Shown in pieces: positions 25,143-37,363 of a DNA stretch of 64,000 bases. A program made the position numbers and the translations under genes. Location of the stretch: contig BTRK01000006.1 in assembly GCA_036245805.1 (NCBI GenBank), positions 23,716,365 through 23,780,364 of the forward strand. The letters run 5' to 3'. Positions within the stretch are counted from its first letter, which is position 1. The number at the start of each line of letters is the position of its first letter. Source of the DNA: Pristionchus mayeri. Taxonomy: Eukaryota > Nematoda > Chromadorea > Rhabditida > Neodiplogasteridae. The notes below the pieces were generated by a model. The model worked only from the letters and a program-made list of their open reading frames with translations, was not told where the DNA came from and made no database searches.

Positions 25143-27084
25143 ATTCGAGTCTTTCTTCAGATCATTCGACGGCCTGGAAAAATTAGTTTTGATATTTATA
25201 AATTGTAAATGGGGGAAGAAAAGAGACGAGGAGGGGGTCGGTCTCTAATGTGGGAGCGACTTGAGTGGACGAAGAGAGAGAAGAGAAACAAAACGGAAGC
25301 GGTCTTTCTCTCTCTCTCTCCCTCACAGCTTTTGTTTTTACGCACGCGCCAAATTCATGTGTGGCTCGTATCTCGAATAGTGACGAAGTGAATGACGAGA
25401 GAGAAGAAGATCGAAGAACGATGAGAGATCAGAGGGGTATGGAGGAAGATGCACCTATGAGGAAAGAAAACCATTTGAGAGAGGTGAGGGGAGGAGAGGG
25501 AGAAAGAGGGGAGGTGAGGAGGAGGGAAGGGGGGAGGAAGGGGTCACGGGAGAAGAAGCAAGCACTCAAAGAGAGGAAGTGATCTCAGTGTCAACAAAGG
25601 TAAGCGAAGGTGCGAATGAGCAAGGGAGATTACAAGAAGAATCGAGGATGGGAATGAATCGATGTTTGGAAGTGAAGGATCTCGTTGTAACTTGCGCGAA
25701 TTGCGTACGGTTGATACAGAAGGAGACCAAACAGATGGTATGGGAAAGTGACACGGTGATGGGAGGAAAGAGAATGAGATGAAGGAAGAAAGGAGACTAC
25801 AAAGACCGGCGACCACTGAGGAGTAAAGAAAAGTGTGAAGGGAAAGGGAAAAGTGGGATTGCCAGGAAAGATGCCAACAGTAGTTGTACTGTAGATAGAA
25901 GACAAAGAGAAGAAAGGAGAAGCGATGGAAGAACTCCGTTCTCTCGACTGATACTCGGAAGAGAACAGAGGAACAAAAACTACTTCTCAGAGAGATTACT
26001 GAATTGGTTAGCAATTCAAATTGGAATTTAAAAAAATAAAAACAAACAAAATTCAATAAGACAAGAAAATGTTCCTCTTTCAATTGCATTAAGTCGTACA
26101 CGGAAGAACCAGTTGACCGAGTGAAAAAGACAATGCAAAAACAATGGAAAGGTCTGAGAGTTGAACAGGGAAGATGGGAGACGGACAATAGTTGGAGGTA
26201 CAATTCGAGGTAGTTTGCTGGTGTGCTTTGCTTGCCTCTCTCTTCCACTCCCCGGAGGCTCACTGACTGCTAAGAAAATGGAATTACACATGGAAGCTCC
26301 CCTTCTCTCTCTAGCTATTCCTCCGTCTCTCACTTCCCTTCACTCCATCCTCTTCCTTCTCTTCTCCACTCACACCAGGGGATCATGAAAAGAAAGGAGA
26401 AATGGAAAAAGGTGTGGTTTCGAAGAGGAATCTTAGTCTTTTATATAATTGAAAAATAATGTAAAGTTGATTGAGTACATGTGATCATAGATCGATTCAA
26501 CATCAATAACCATTGAGGGGTGAATAAACAAAAGGAAGAAGACGTAAAATCGAAGAGAATGGAGGAAGAGAGAGACGATTTATTTGAGCGGAAAAGAACA
26601 AAATGAGCAATGAGTGAATGGTGAATTATAATGCAGGCTCGCTTCCTTCCCGGAAGGACCCTTTGTTGGCAGAGAAATTGTGGAGAGCTCAATAAGGTGG
26701 AATGTTGGCCAGCACAAAAGAGTGGAGGAATCTCAGCCATCTGCCGAAAGAGTGACCGGAAGTTGAAACATCTGCTTCACAACATAGGAAATTCAAAGGG
26801 CAAACAGCTATGAAGGGGAATTCGCGTGAATCTCAGATTGAACGATGATTCCTTTGTAGATTTATTTGTAGGAATGAGGGAGAAGAGTAAGAGATTTCTA
26901 CCAGTGGAAGGGAATCACACACCTTCCAGAGGAAGCCTTTTAGGGTCTCGAATCAAAGTGAGGCAAGATGAATGGTAGGGATAGAGGGAGTACGGTATCG
27001 ATCGTGGTGGAGCCAAGAATGGTTCGAGTGAGAGGCATTGTGAAGGGAGACCCAGTGGTGAGATAGGTAACGAACGGGGAGAAG

Positions 27085-27140
27085 GAGGGGGGGGGGGAGA
27101 GGGGAGGGGGAGAAGGGGGGGGGAAGGGGGGGGGGGAGAT
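27085..27140 (+). repeat. Long poly-G tracts (G-quadruplex-capable)
   Basis: Several runs of five to eleven guanines, separated by single A or short GA spacers, occur within about 55 nt. This satisfies the simple pattern of four or more G-tracts with short loops, so a G-quadruplex is possible on the + strand. No function can be inferred. Confidence 0.6.
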
Positions 27141-28249
27141 AGAGAGAGTCAGCAACAAAATAGTCCTGGAAGGCGACGCGGCTGTGCGGTGCGGCTTCCA
27201 TCTAGACAAGTCTTTCGCATGCATGGAAATTAATTTTCCCCTCCTCCTTCTTCCCTCACCACGACAGGAACGAAGCTTTGTCTCCCTGCGGAAACAAAAC
27301 ATTTCCATCTCTCTGTAAATGTTTCTCTCCATCTGCAGTCGATGTTATTCCACTCTCATTCTCATTCACATCTGGCACAAGAACTGGTAATATTGACCAT
27401 GCATGGCATTTCTCATAGTAGCATTTATTACTTGTGAGATGGAAATATTGAATGAAACACACATTTTCATTTTTAAAATATTCGATATCCAATGGAAATT
27501 ATCATAATTTGTCGAATGGATTTTATCTTTGGAATAGCAGATTCAGATAGAAAAGTCATCGAAACGGAGAATAGAAAGCTTTGTAATTATTTCTCCTTGA
27601 AATGAGCAAGGATTAGAGTGTCGTGGAGAGAAGAGAGAATTGTCATCGCATAGTCATTTCGTAAAATTTATACTCCCGAATGCTGCTGTCGAAGTATTCT
27701 TTCCATAAATGGGAATTGTTGTATCTAAAAATTTGAATGAAAAACTGAAATTTGAGAGACTCACGAGTAAATTTGAGGTCAGAATAGAATGTAGGAAGGG
27801 CGAATGGAGAGAGGGATCTCCATCTCTCTCTCACTATGAAGGGAGTATCTCGAATGGCGACATTCCTACTCCATTCACTTCTCAATCGAGGGAGAACCTC
27901 TCGAAAACAAGAAATATCGATGGATATAATGTTAGCTCAATTGTCACAGCACTTGACTCGTCAATTTCGACACGAATCATAGATCGAGCACACGAGAATT
28001 GAGAGAAAGAGAAGCATTCGGCAACATAAAACTACAAAAAACTATTTGTTCAATCAGAATTTAGTTTCCCGTTCAGTGTTCTCAGTTTGGTCAGCTTTTC
28101 GTCGCGAGAAATAACGGGAGTCGAGCCAAATATAAACGGAGGGAGTGAGGGTTGAGACTAGAGTGCGGAGAGGAAGAGGAAGAGGAAGACTCTGCCGCTC
28201 TTTCGAGGGAGAGAGCGAGGAATGAGGAAGAGGGAGGGGGAAGTGCAAA

Positions 28250-28460
28250 GTCTTCCGGAAGAGTAGGGCCAGGAAAAATGCGATTTTAGAGCGTTTTTAG
28301 AGCACATTTTAAATCATTTTGTGGAGAACTAGTTTAAATATGGTATTAGGATACGGTTAGATGCATTTGCATGAAATTTTGACTTGATTTTCACATTATA
28401 AAGTTTTACGAGACTGGTCTTCCGGAAGACTTTCCCCACCCTCTCATTCTTCCGGAAGAG
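28250..28460. repeat. Three CTTCCGGAAG palindromes
   Basis: The palindrome TCTTCCGGAAGA, or its core CTTCCGGAAG, occurs at about 28249, 28418 and 28447. Between the first two lies an AT-rich stretch of about 150 nt without coding character. The core is a double ETS-type GGAA site, and the spacing could equally mark ends of a small decayed element. It lies directly upstream of the thrombospondin-like gene. Confidence 0.45.
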
Positions 28461-28567
28461 AAAATTTCATTCCTCGTCGAACAGAGCGGTCTTCCCTCTT
28501 CCTCTCCGCTCTCTAGTTGAGACAGATTCGTTGTCTTCCTTGTACTCCTTCCAACTCTCCTCCCTCC

Positions 28568-29352
28568 ATGAATTCCCTCCTCATCCTCGCCATTACATTC
28601 GTCTCTTCCTCTTCTGTAGAATGGGCAGAATGGACAGAGGTGAGATCAATTGATGAGAACGAGAAATGAGGACAGTCCAACTGATAGATAGACAAAGGGC
28701 TTGTACCAGGTGTATTAGAAGCGTAGATCCATGATCAATTAGATTCGTCTCACAATCATATGTATAATTAGCAATGACTATGATATCTCCCTTATGATTC
28801 ACAATTCCTCCTCTCAGACTCCTGATTCTCCTTGCTCGGATACGTGTGGATACTGTGGAGTGAGACTAGCGGCGGAGAGATCTTGCCCCACTCTCGGAAA
28901 ATGCTCGAGGGTTGGAGACATTTGAATGGGCCATCTCATCGTCGAGCTGGGAAAATTAAACGAGGAGAGTCTTTAAAAAGATACATGTGCGAAAGTTCTT
29001 GGAAGATTTGATCTATTCAGGGGAGTCGCTCAGAGATACGAAGAATGCCCCAAGGTGTGCTCATTCCTCAGAAAGTACGCCTTTCCTATACTATTGTTTC
29101 GAAAAGAGATTGCTAAAGTAAGCTGTCAAAGAGAGAGAGAGAGAGATACAGTTCACACTCATGCTTCTCACTCATAGTGGGAAATTGTAGTATGTGTACA
29201 TCTGGGCAGTCGTCCCTTCGTCAATCGAGGGGGAATCATCAAGAGAGAGTTCTTCTTGCAGTACCTGCTCTGCTGGCTACGTGAAGGGACTGCCTAATGG
29301 CGCGGACTCGAATGCATTCCACTGGCTACGATCACTGCCAAGACGAAATTAG
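28568..29352 (+). CDS. Small secreted thrombospondin type 1-like protein
   Basis: Four exons: 28568-28639, 28818-28910, 29021-29074 and 29262-29352. The first encodes a signal peptide (MNSLLILAITFVSSSS) followed by 'EWAEWTE', the Trp-rich opening of a thrombospondin type 1 repeat. The second continues with 'CSDTCGYCG' and 'RSCPTLGKC', and the third with 'YEECPKVC', giving the Cys spacing expected of a nematode TSP1-like module. The fourth adds 'TCSAGYVKG' and ends at TAG. Exons 1-2 and 3-4 join in phase. The exon 2 to 3 junction is off by one at the only visible GT donor, so that border is wrong, a non-standard site is used, or the allele is broken. Expected location is extracellular. Confidence 0.5.
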
Positions 29353-30784
29353 CCTGATCTGCCACCTCCCTCCACCATTCCTATTCCTCTTACGGGTCCA
29401 TTTCAATAATCCGGATTAATAAATATGTTATACTGATAACGGTGTGATGAATCTATTGATCAAATGCCAACACGTTGTACAATCACACAGTACGGCTGAT
29501 GGTCGCTGATAAGCTCCATCGAGAAGGGGGAGGCAAAGCACTGTGTGTCGTCATAACCGTATTCTTACAGTAAACATTTTTATTTGCTTTTACTTTTCGA
29601 GGGTGAGTTTAATAGTCACTGATGCCTGATAAAAAGACATCGAGAGGTCGGGTTTTGGAAATCTGTTTCCTTCTCCTCTTCTTCTTGGTCGCCTCCTCGA
29701 AAAGAGATCATTGAGACATTATTCATATCCAAATATCGGACAAGTGTGTTCAACGAGTCGGATTGCCTGATCAAATAAAGGACACTTTCATGAACATCTC
29801 GAACAAACTGTTCTCCCTTTCGAAATCAAACCACTATCTGCATCCGCCCACTCTTTCTGTCTATCTCTCTCTACCATCAGATGAGACTGCTCCGATTCTT
29901 GCTGGATGTTCTGCTTTCGAGACAAAGCAGAGAGAACGTGCACATCGAAGAGTTACAAGTGAATCCTTAGTCAATCCACCATCACAGAATACCTCCCGAA
30001 GCCCTTCGCAGAAGTCTGTGTTAGGAAATGGTGTTTCCCGAGAAGGTTACGGTAATTCGTGGTTCCGTAGAAAAACGGTTATAATGTGAATGGAAGGGAC
30101 TTAGAGAACTTAAGATAATCGAGTAGATTGCGAGAGAAGAGAAAGACGATCAGAACATCATCTGATCCTCAACCTAGAAACAATTCGAAATAATTCCCGT
30201 GTACACTCACATGGAATCAAAACTATGTTGTGAAAACATTTCTTAAAAAAAAGAGATAAAGGGCATTTGGGTAGAATGAGTACTGTGAATACGTAACTCG
30301 ATCAATGACGTGATTCATCGAGTTATGTATATTTCCATTGTATCCCAACACATGTCATGAAAATAAGAAATATTCAGTAGATACAACAATCCAATAAATG
30401 CATCGAATACCGTCATAAATCAGTTCCGCAATTCGGAAATTGTGATCGAAAGTTCTGAGACAACAATTGAGTTCTGTAATCTATTACTCAATCTCAATGG
30501 CAACCTCATTTTATCAGCTGGTGCCATCAGGAAACATCATGAAGAAGAAGAGAGTGATGCATCTCCCCCTTCCAAGTTAATCACAATAACGATTTGCTGA
30601 TTGAGCAACATAATAAAAACAATATTTTATCATGTGATAAACTAGTTGGAGGTATTTCTAGAGAATATTTAGCGAAAAAATCAATAACTGAAACTGAGAA
30701 GTAAACAAATATTTAATTCCATATTTAATGCGCCTAGTATTTATAAAAATTAGGAAAAATACTATAGTTTGGTTAACAGAAACA
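29353..30784. other. Intergenic, nothing firm
   Basis: Mostly AT-rich. A + strand open stretch of about 108 codons at 29763-30089 lacks an ATG start, splice context and recognisable motifs, so I do not call it a gene. The interval separates the thrombospondin-like gene from the 3' end of the first chemoreceptor gene. Confidence 0.4.
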
Positions 30785-32966
30785 TCACTGAGCAACTTCG
30801 ATGGACAATGCCCGTCGAGGAGAGACAGTTGTGGATTGAGTTAATCGACTGTGATCTACTCGATTGCTTGGCTTCTTCGTCGTCAATTTTACTCGGATTG
30901 TGCTAGAAGGGACAGAGTGACCAACCTCCGAAAAGGGGCAAATTCAACCTGTTCACAATGAGATACACTGCAGGATAGACTCCCGAATTCAGAATCCACA
31001 TGAAATTGAGAGCACAGAAAGTCCAGAGATCCAGTGGTAAAAATTTCTAAAAATCGAGAAGTATTTGATATTGAAAAATTCAGAAAAAACTTGCATCGTA
31101 ATTGTGCCAGAGTGTATTCAAAATGGAACAGTAGATGGTAACAGCAAGGGCTTGCACCAAAATTTTGCCTTCCGTTGAATATTTTCGTGACGATGAGAAG
31201 CGAACCCTCTGATTAGAATTTTCTTGTCCAACTCTGGTTTCTTTCAACTAGTGGTCAACCAGCATTCTGACCTCATCTACTGGCCATGATTCTCGTTGAC
31301 CACTGATTGGCTGCTTGTCAACCAGTGGTTGAGAGACCTCCTACAGTAAGCGAGTTTAGAGGATCAAATGTGAGAGCTGACTACCGTAAGGGGCACTCCT
31401 CTTGATGATTAGGTGGACCCCACCCATATACTCAGGAAGAGAAGTGCCCAGGAAGAGAAATACGTTTGTCAGCTCACACACGGAACTTCCGTGTTTCGGG
31501 AGTAGCTACATTCGAAATAAATCATAGAAATCATAGAACCAGCCATTACTTTCTCTTAGCGCAGTCTAGCTATGTCGGAGGTCTGTCGTAGGGAAAGTGC
31601 TCTCTAGTTGGGCTGGGATAGAACATGCCTCTCCTAACCAGTGATCAACTGGTGCAGGGCAGTAGTTTACCATTGGTGACCATTGGACAGCCACTTTCCT
31701 GCGCCGGTTAATCATTCGCCAGCACATTACTGATTAACCACTCGTCATGGAACTGGTCAACCACTGGTTGGAAGAAACCAGAGAACCTTGTATATTTGTT
31801 ACCGTTTTCACAAGAAGTATCACCACGCCGATGTAGAGAAAGAGCGAAACAAGGATGGAGGAAATCTGCAATTTATGTGTTCGATTGAACGAGCAGTCTT
31901 TCGGACCTCGAGAATCATTTCTATCCGCTGGACGGCCGAAGACAGTGATAAGCTATAGTCGTAGCTCCAGCTATACCTGAAATGCGCACGCTATGCTTCA
32001 TAGGCGATATAAATTTATTAATTTAGATTCATACCAATTGGGGACATAAGTGATTGAGGCCCAAGGAGAGGAGAGAATGAGTATGAAAGAGAGAACGATG
32101 AAAATGGCGACGCCGATCCAAATCTCAATTTGAGATTTGATTGCCCGAACTCCGTCTAACCGCGTTTCATATATCGAGAGAAGGTTCTAGTCTGTGAGAA
32201 TTCTCTGATTCTCGAATTCGAAGTTCGAATTTCGAAGTTGAATAAATCTTACAGAAAGAGCGATTCGCGAGAAGATGATCTGCTCCCATCTCGGACTGAG
32301 AATCTGGATGAATCTGAGAAGAAAACGTTTCAGCAGATTTGTAATCTCACCTCTGGATCGAAAGAATTATCGTCATCATGCAGTATCCAATGTAGAAAGG
32401 AGTCGCCAACACTCCCAGAGTCTGCCATTTCATTATTCAGATTCATTCCTCATTTCGTTCTCCCTTTATAGATGGTCCTTACTTTGGCAATCCAGTACTC
32501 TCCCGTCGACTGGCAAATTGTGAAGATTCCAGTGACGAGATGAGGAAGACACTGAGTCACATCGAAACAACCTACAGGGGAAGATCAATTGAATAAGAGA
32601 TGTGAAAGAGCATTACCTAAGACGAACATTAACTTGTATGAAGTCATCCCGAAGAGCTCTTTATCGCGGAAAATTGCCTGCGAGAAATGGTTAAAATTGA
32701 AGAAGAAGTTGAAACAAACAGTGAGAATGAAAGCATAGGCAGTTGAGCAGATCAACGGAATCAGAATCATGAAGATCCCAACCATCAAATCACTCTAGAA
32801 AATCTTATTTTGAGACAATTGACAGATAGGAACAACCTGGAAGGTCCTGGGACTCTTGTCTGAATCCATTGGCAGGTCTAAAAGAAGGAGTGAGTTATAT
32901 GATAGACAGCGACTGAGTCGTAGTGAAGCAAGCAATAAGGGAAACACACTTACTCTGCGCCGGCAT
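30785..32966 (-). CDS. Srt-type serpentine chemoreceptor (paralogue 1)
   Basis: A seven-transmembrane G-protein-coupled receptor of the nematode Srt class, about 320 residues in 12 exons. The start lies in a 13-nt exon (32954-32966, MPAQ) joined to 32837-32877. Later segments match the neighbouring paralogue exon by exon: 'IFRDKELFGMTSYKLMFVLG', 'CFDVTQCLPHLVTGIF', 'TLGVLATPFYIGYC', 'FIQILSPRWEQIIFS', 'SSPWASITYVPNW', 'ILVQALAVTIYCSILN' and 'ALNFMWILNSGVYPAVYL', ending with a basic Ser/Thr-rich tail and a TGA at 30785-30787. 'YKLMF.LG' after TM1 and the 'NSGVYP' end of TM7 are typical of the class. Such receptors act in sensory cilia. Intron 31209-31802 carries a foldback element. All joins examined keep the frame. 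Confidence 0.8.
31232..31783. mobile_element. Foldback element (about 550 bp) in chemoreceptor intron
   Basis: The ends are inverted repeats of about 30 nt (CTCTGGTTTCTTTCAACTAG on the left, its complement with four mismatches at 31754-31783). The interior repeats variants of the near-palindrome CAACCAGTGGTTG at about 31244, 31296, 31316, 31638 and 31754. No open frame is present. No clean target-site duplication is visible; CTTGT occurs at 31223 and 31787, a few bases outside the repeats. A non-autonomous DNA element is the likeliest reading. Confidence 0.6.
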
Positions 32967-33434
32967 GAGTTTCTCACGAAAAGTTGAGATGTGAAAGTTC
33001 CTTAAAATTTGAATGTCTTGAGAGAGAAGATAAGTTATACGGTGGATTGACCGGAGAAGATGAGTGTGTTTACAAACTATTTCGAATCACTAGAAGCGAC
33101 AGATGATCTAAATATCAAAAGGCTGAAGAAGTGAATAATAGCGATTTCGATTTTGATAAATATAACTAATGGAGAAGAGAAGAATGGATAGGGGAGGCTC
33201 GGGAGGTAATACGAATAGAAGGATGTGGGCGTATCAAACGACCAGCAATTTCTCGATGAATGTCAGCCACATTGGTTTGGTGATTGCACTTACAATTACT
33301 TCGTGAAATGCATTTATCTATGATGTCACTGTGTAAAACGAGCTCGTACTTGAGCATTTCTCCGGATGAAAAATTCATAAAAGGCAAGTGCGCCTATTAA
33401 CCCGTTCTCTGTATCCCTGCCCTCTTCATTCTCT

Positions 33435-35346
33435 TCATGCCACTCTCGTGATCGTCGTTCCATTGGTCTTTGATCTCTCTGCCACATTGACGACTGAGTG
33501 AGTGAAAATCGTCCGAGTCTCCTTCGTTGCACGCACAATCTTCCCCCGAAGAGCACTGAAGGAGGAATATAGTGAAGGAATCATAGGAATCCATTGCACA
33601 AGCCATTGCGACAATAAGGAACGAGAAGTACCTGTTGACGATGAAATAGATCATTGGATAGACTCCCGAGTTGAAAATCCACATAAAGTTGAGGCCGGTG
33701 TACGTCCACAAGTCGAGAGGGAGAATGTACTAAAATGAACGTGTGAAGCGCAGAAGAGGGGCCACCGTCTCATTAATTGTATATTTTTTGGCACATGTAT
33801 TCGATGTGGAAAAATGGTGCACTTCAAAATGAGCGAGAATGGATCTGGATTACCTGATAGTTGTGCCATAAAATATTGAGGATGGAGCAGTAGACAGTGA
33901 TAGTAAGAGCTTGAATCAGAATCTTCATCTCCGTGGTGTAGTTGCGGGAGGCGGCAAAACGTTTCCGCTGAATTTTGAATTAAACTATTTTAAGAAAATT
34001 ACATTTAAAAACATTACAATCCGCATAATCAATTTCAAGCATATGTTAGCAAGACATTTAATAAAGAATGTTATAACAGAATAGAAATAAGTAAGACTGA
34101 CTGTTCTCATGAGCATAATGATCACTCCGATGTAGAGTCCACCAGAGAGGAAGATTCCTCCCACCTATAAATGTTTGATTCGAGATTGAAGGGGGGATAC
34201 TTTATACCTCGATGACCATCTCCATTTTCTGGACGTAGAATGATCCTGGAAGGTCGTAGTCGTAATCCCAGCTGTACCTGAAGAGATGAACATCGATACA
34301 GATGATATGGAGAGAGATGAGATTGAAGCATTCATTTTGCATTATTTCCCCTCACCAATCAGGATGGTACACTATCGATGCCCAAGGCGAAGCGAGACAA
34401 ATCATGTAGAAGATCACGAAGCCAATAGCAACGCCGACCCAGATCTGAAGTGAGGGGAAGGAGTTAGAAAGGAAGGAAGGAATCGTGCTTACCTTCGTAG
34501 CTCGTGGCGAGAAAAGGGTCTGATCCCAGTGGGGCGAAGCGAGTTGGATAAACCTGTAATCTTCAGACTGACCCGAGACATTCTAAGTCTGCAAACCTAT
34601 TGATGGATAGCATGACAGTGAGGACTGCATAACCGACGTAGAAGGGAGTTGCGAATACTCCCATCAACTGAATGCATTTAGGTAATGGGAGATTTGTTAC
34701 GACGGGAGTTAAAATATTGTCTGATGTGACAATGTGAAATGGCAGACCTTAGCCAGCCAATAAGTGCCCGTGCTCTGATAGAGGGTGAATATGCCGGTGA
34801 CTGCATGGGGGAAACACTGGATGACATCACACCATCCAAGGATGAACATGAACTGAAAACATCCATTTGAATGAATCGCTATGGGTAATCAATGAATTAG
34901 GTTTCGACATAATGAATTTGCTCACAATGAACTGTTTATGAAGGGTGATATTTAAAAAAAATTACAACCTTTCTTAAATAAGGAGTAATAAGCAAGAGGA
35001 AACCTTGTAGGAGGTCATTCTGATGAGTTCCTTGTCTCTCCATATGGCCACGAGGATGATCGAATAGGCAAAGGCACAGACGAGAGAGAGAACCGCCATC
35101 GCCACCCCGATTATTATGTCGGACTGCAAGTGAATTTCTTACCGCTCATTTGCTGCCAAATGGAAAAGTAACACTAGAAAAATCTGTATTCAATTACTTA
35201 TGCTATCCACCTTCTCGTACAATCTCGACTAAACAATATTGGCATCCTGAAAAATTTCCAACCTGTGGAGTTCGTCCGTTTTCTTCTGCGGCATCGTTCA
35301 AGATCTCAGCGTAAGTGGTGGATTCAATGGTGGAAGATGAAGTCAT
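33435..35346 (-). CDS. Srt-type serpentine chemoreceptor (paralogue 2)
   Basis: Eleven exons close exactly in phase to 331 residues: 35263-35346, 35004-35123, 34748-34852, 34597-34667, 34493-34553, 34356-34444, 34208-34277, 34102-34164, 33854-33967, 33632-33729 and 33435-33555. The first exon is a Ser/Thr/Glu-rich extracellular N-terminus (MTSSSTIESTTYAE). TM1 follows, then 'RDKELIRMTSYKFMFILG', 'DVIQCFPHAVTGIFTLY', 'FYVGYAVLTVMLSINR', 'FIQLASPHWDQTLFS', 'IGFVIFYMICLASPW', 'YSWDYDYDLPGSFYV' and a seventh helix ending 'NSGVYPMIYFIVN', with a basic tail. This length and order fit the nematode Srt chemoreceptor class. It is a tandem duplicate of the gene just downstream, in the same orientation and about 470 bp away. 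Likely expressed in chemosensory neurons (inference from the family). Confidence 0.88.
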
Positions 35347-36662
35347 TCTGGAACTAAAGAATTTATACGACCAATGAATTTTTGCAGTTGGAGGAGAGGG
35401 AAGGAAGAAGGCAACAAAATGGCAGAATTCATCTCCTCTCAGTTGGCTTCCTTCGCCCCGTGGAATGAGATTATTCTGCCTCGGGCTGAGTTACCTAGTC
35501 TTTATGGTGTCGAGTCAGTCCAACAATCGGAGTCGAGGTTGTAGAATGATTGAGAAGAATGAAGAAGGACGACGTGATAACTAGCAGACTGGTTCAAATG
35601 ACGAATGTGGAGGGATTTCAACCCACCAGATCCCAGTGCAACCCACGTTGTCACATGCGAGACTGCGGCGGAAGGAGAGGAAGAAGAGAAGGAGTTTGCA
35701 GCTTCGTGGGAATCGCCCCAGGCTAGAATGAGTACCAGAGGAGATCGAGGGAGAAACATTCGGAATGATATGCCTATGATTATAAAGATGCCTCGATGAT
35801 TGCAGTGTTTCTAGCATGTTTATTCGGTGGATATGAGAGAGAACAATGACTGAATACGTGCTTATCGTGGCGAAGGTCGCTTCTCCCGTCGGTAATGAGG
35901 AAGTCGACGCATTTCATCGTGACTGGATAAGGAAGGAAGTAGTGGCGGGGATTAAGTCCCTCTGAGATACTTCTTGAAGAAGACATGTGCTCAAGTCGAA
36001 TCTCTCCATTCAGTGGCGGGGTCGACTACAATCGGCAGAGTAAACAACTCGATCACAACTCGGCGCTTCTTCAACTTGATTTGAGTTTAATTTCGTCGTA
36101 AGATCAAACAACGCCGTCCTATCAGGTGGCGTTAATCAAACAATCGAGTTGAGATGATAAAAGAGTTGGCAAAAAGTAGAAGAATCTCAGTCGTATCGAC
36201 CAACCATTTTCTACCGTAGTACTCAGATATTTCCCAATCCGTGAGTTCTTAGGATGACTCAATCTCCTGATTCATCTCTTCTTCTCTCTTCATACCGGTC
36301 AATGGCGCGTGAAATGCGTCTTGTAATTGAGCAAACACTCGACTTCACTCAGTGTTTCCCGAACATTTTGTGCCAGAAAAGAGAATAAATAGACCCGAAT
36401 CACTTGCGAACTCCTTTGGTGTGAATGGGAAGATGCAGATCAGTCCGTCAACACTTCACTTCTCGTGATGGGAAGTCTATCAACATTCCCTTGCTGTTCC
36501 TCTGATTTCGTTTGCCCTCTCTATTGTGTGTACATATTTTCTCTGAAGTAAAGTCGGATGGAAGCACGAGTTTCCGGATTCACCCTACCCACGGATGAAA
36601 TTCAGTAGTCTATCTCTCTCAACTCCGTGTTTCTCTCCTTCGTGTCTAGGTTCGATGAATAG
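35347..36662. other. Intergenic, divergent promoter region
   Basis: The chemoreceptor pair reads left and the LY6-like cluster reads right, so this 1.3 kb should hold both promoters. I see no exon, RNA gene or clear repeat. Short minus-strand open stretches near 35500-35990 lack coding character. Confidence 0.4.
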
Positions 36663-37363
36663 ATGGGATCTTCGTTCAGATCTTCGATGAATTCCCGTCT
36701 CATCATCCTCGTTTCCTTCCTTCCTCTCCTCGTCCTCTCCCTTCAGTGCTACAACTACATGAGATCCTCGAATATGAACCCCGCTGCGGTTCAGACGACT
36801 TCGGTGGTGAGAGAGATACTGTAGTCATATCAATTGGATGAATTATGTTTGGACTGAAATCAAATTGCATCATTGAGTGAATGGCTGCATTTTGTCAATC
36901 ATTCACACCGTATTCCTTCGAGTGCTCGATTTTCTCCCTTTGCAGACGTGCCCTCCCAATGACTTCTACTGCGTGAAGTCGTACCAGATGAACCAGGATG
37001 TCAATGGATTCCAGTCGTGGGTCGAGACTCGCAACTGCGCCAATCAACAAGTCTGCCAGGTATCAATCACACATCAATTAATAATTAGAACTACTAATCC
37101 ACCGTATTCAACAATTTATGATTAGTACTTTCTGTGATATTCACGGTCAGTGAGATAAGTGCGAATTGACTCCTCTGCAGAGGAACGGCTGCTTCGGGTC
37201 TCAGTTCGACCAAGTCTGCTGCTGCAATGGAAACTACTGCAATTCCGCCTCCGAGAAGGTGAGTTCATTTGATTGATTCGGTGATTGAATGGTTGCATTG
37301 TAGGTGGGAGTGATTGCGATGCTCGCCCCCCTCGCAGTCTACGCTGCCAATCACTTCGTCTAG
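36663..37363 (+). CDS. LY6/three-finger-like secreted protein 1, probably GPI-anchored
   Basis: Four exons in phase (36663-36806, 36946-37059, 37181-37258 and 37304-37363) give 131 residues. A signal peptide (MNSRLIILVSFLPLLVLS) is best started at the second Met, 36687. The mature part begins 'LQCYNYM' and has the Cys order C, CP..FYC, RNCANQQVC, GC, CCC and YCN. The terminal 'VCCCNGNYCN' is typical of LY6/uPAR three-finger folds and also resembles the nematode ET module. The last exon is hydrophobic (VGVIAMLAPLAVYAA), as expected for GPI attachment. It is first of three tandem paralogues with the same exon plan. Function unknown; cell surface expected. Confidence 0.75.

Larger units (their letters stand above)
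23306..28567. other. Purine-rich, gene-poor region
   Basis: About 5 kb with strong strand asymmetry: the + strand is full of GA and G runs. I could not support a gene here. It may include 5' exons, UTR or a long 5' intron of the Rap GAP gene; Ser/Pro-rich open stretches on the minus strand near 23360-23440 and 24070-24390 are possible exons. Simple repeats include a (TTC)n run at about 25108-25140 and G-rich tracts at 23155-23175, 24850-24915 and 27085-27140. Confidence 0.4.

Noticed and set aside
25544..26263. 239-codon minus-strand open frame in purine-rich DNA
   Set aside because: It is the complement of GA-rich sequence, which rarely forms stop codons; Ser/Leu/Phe-biased with no motif.
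29021..29074. Similarity of 'CSFLRK' to the AP-2 exon 'CAFLRK', suggesting a third AP-2 fragment
   Set aside because: Only a few residues match; the Cys spacing and preceding signal peptide fit a thrombospondin-like secreted protein better.
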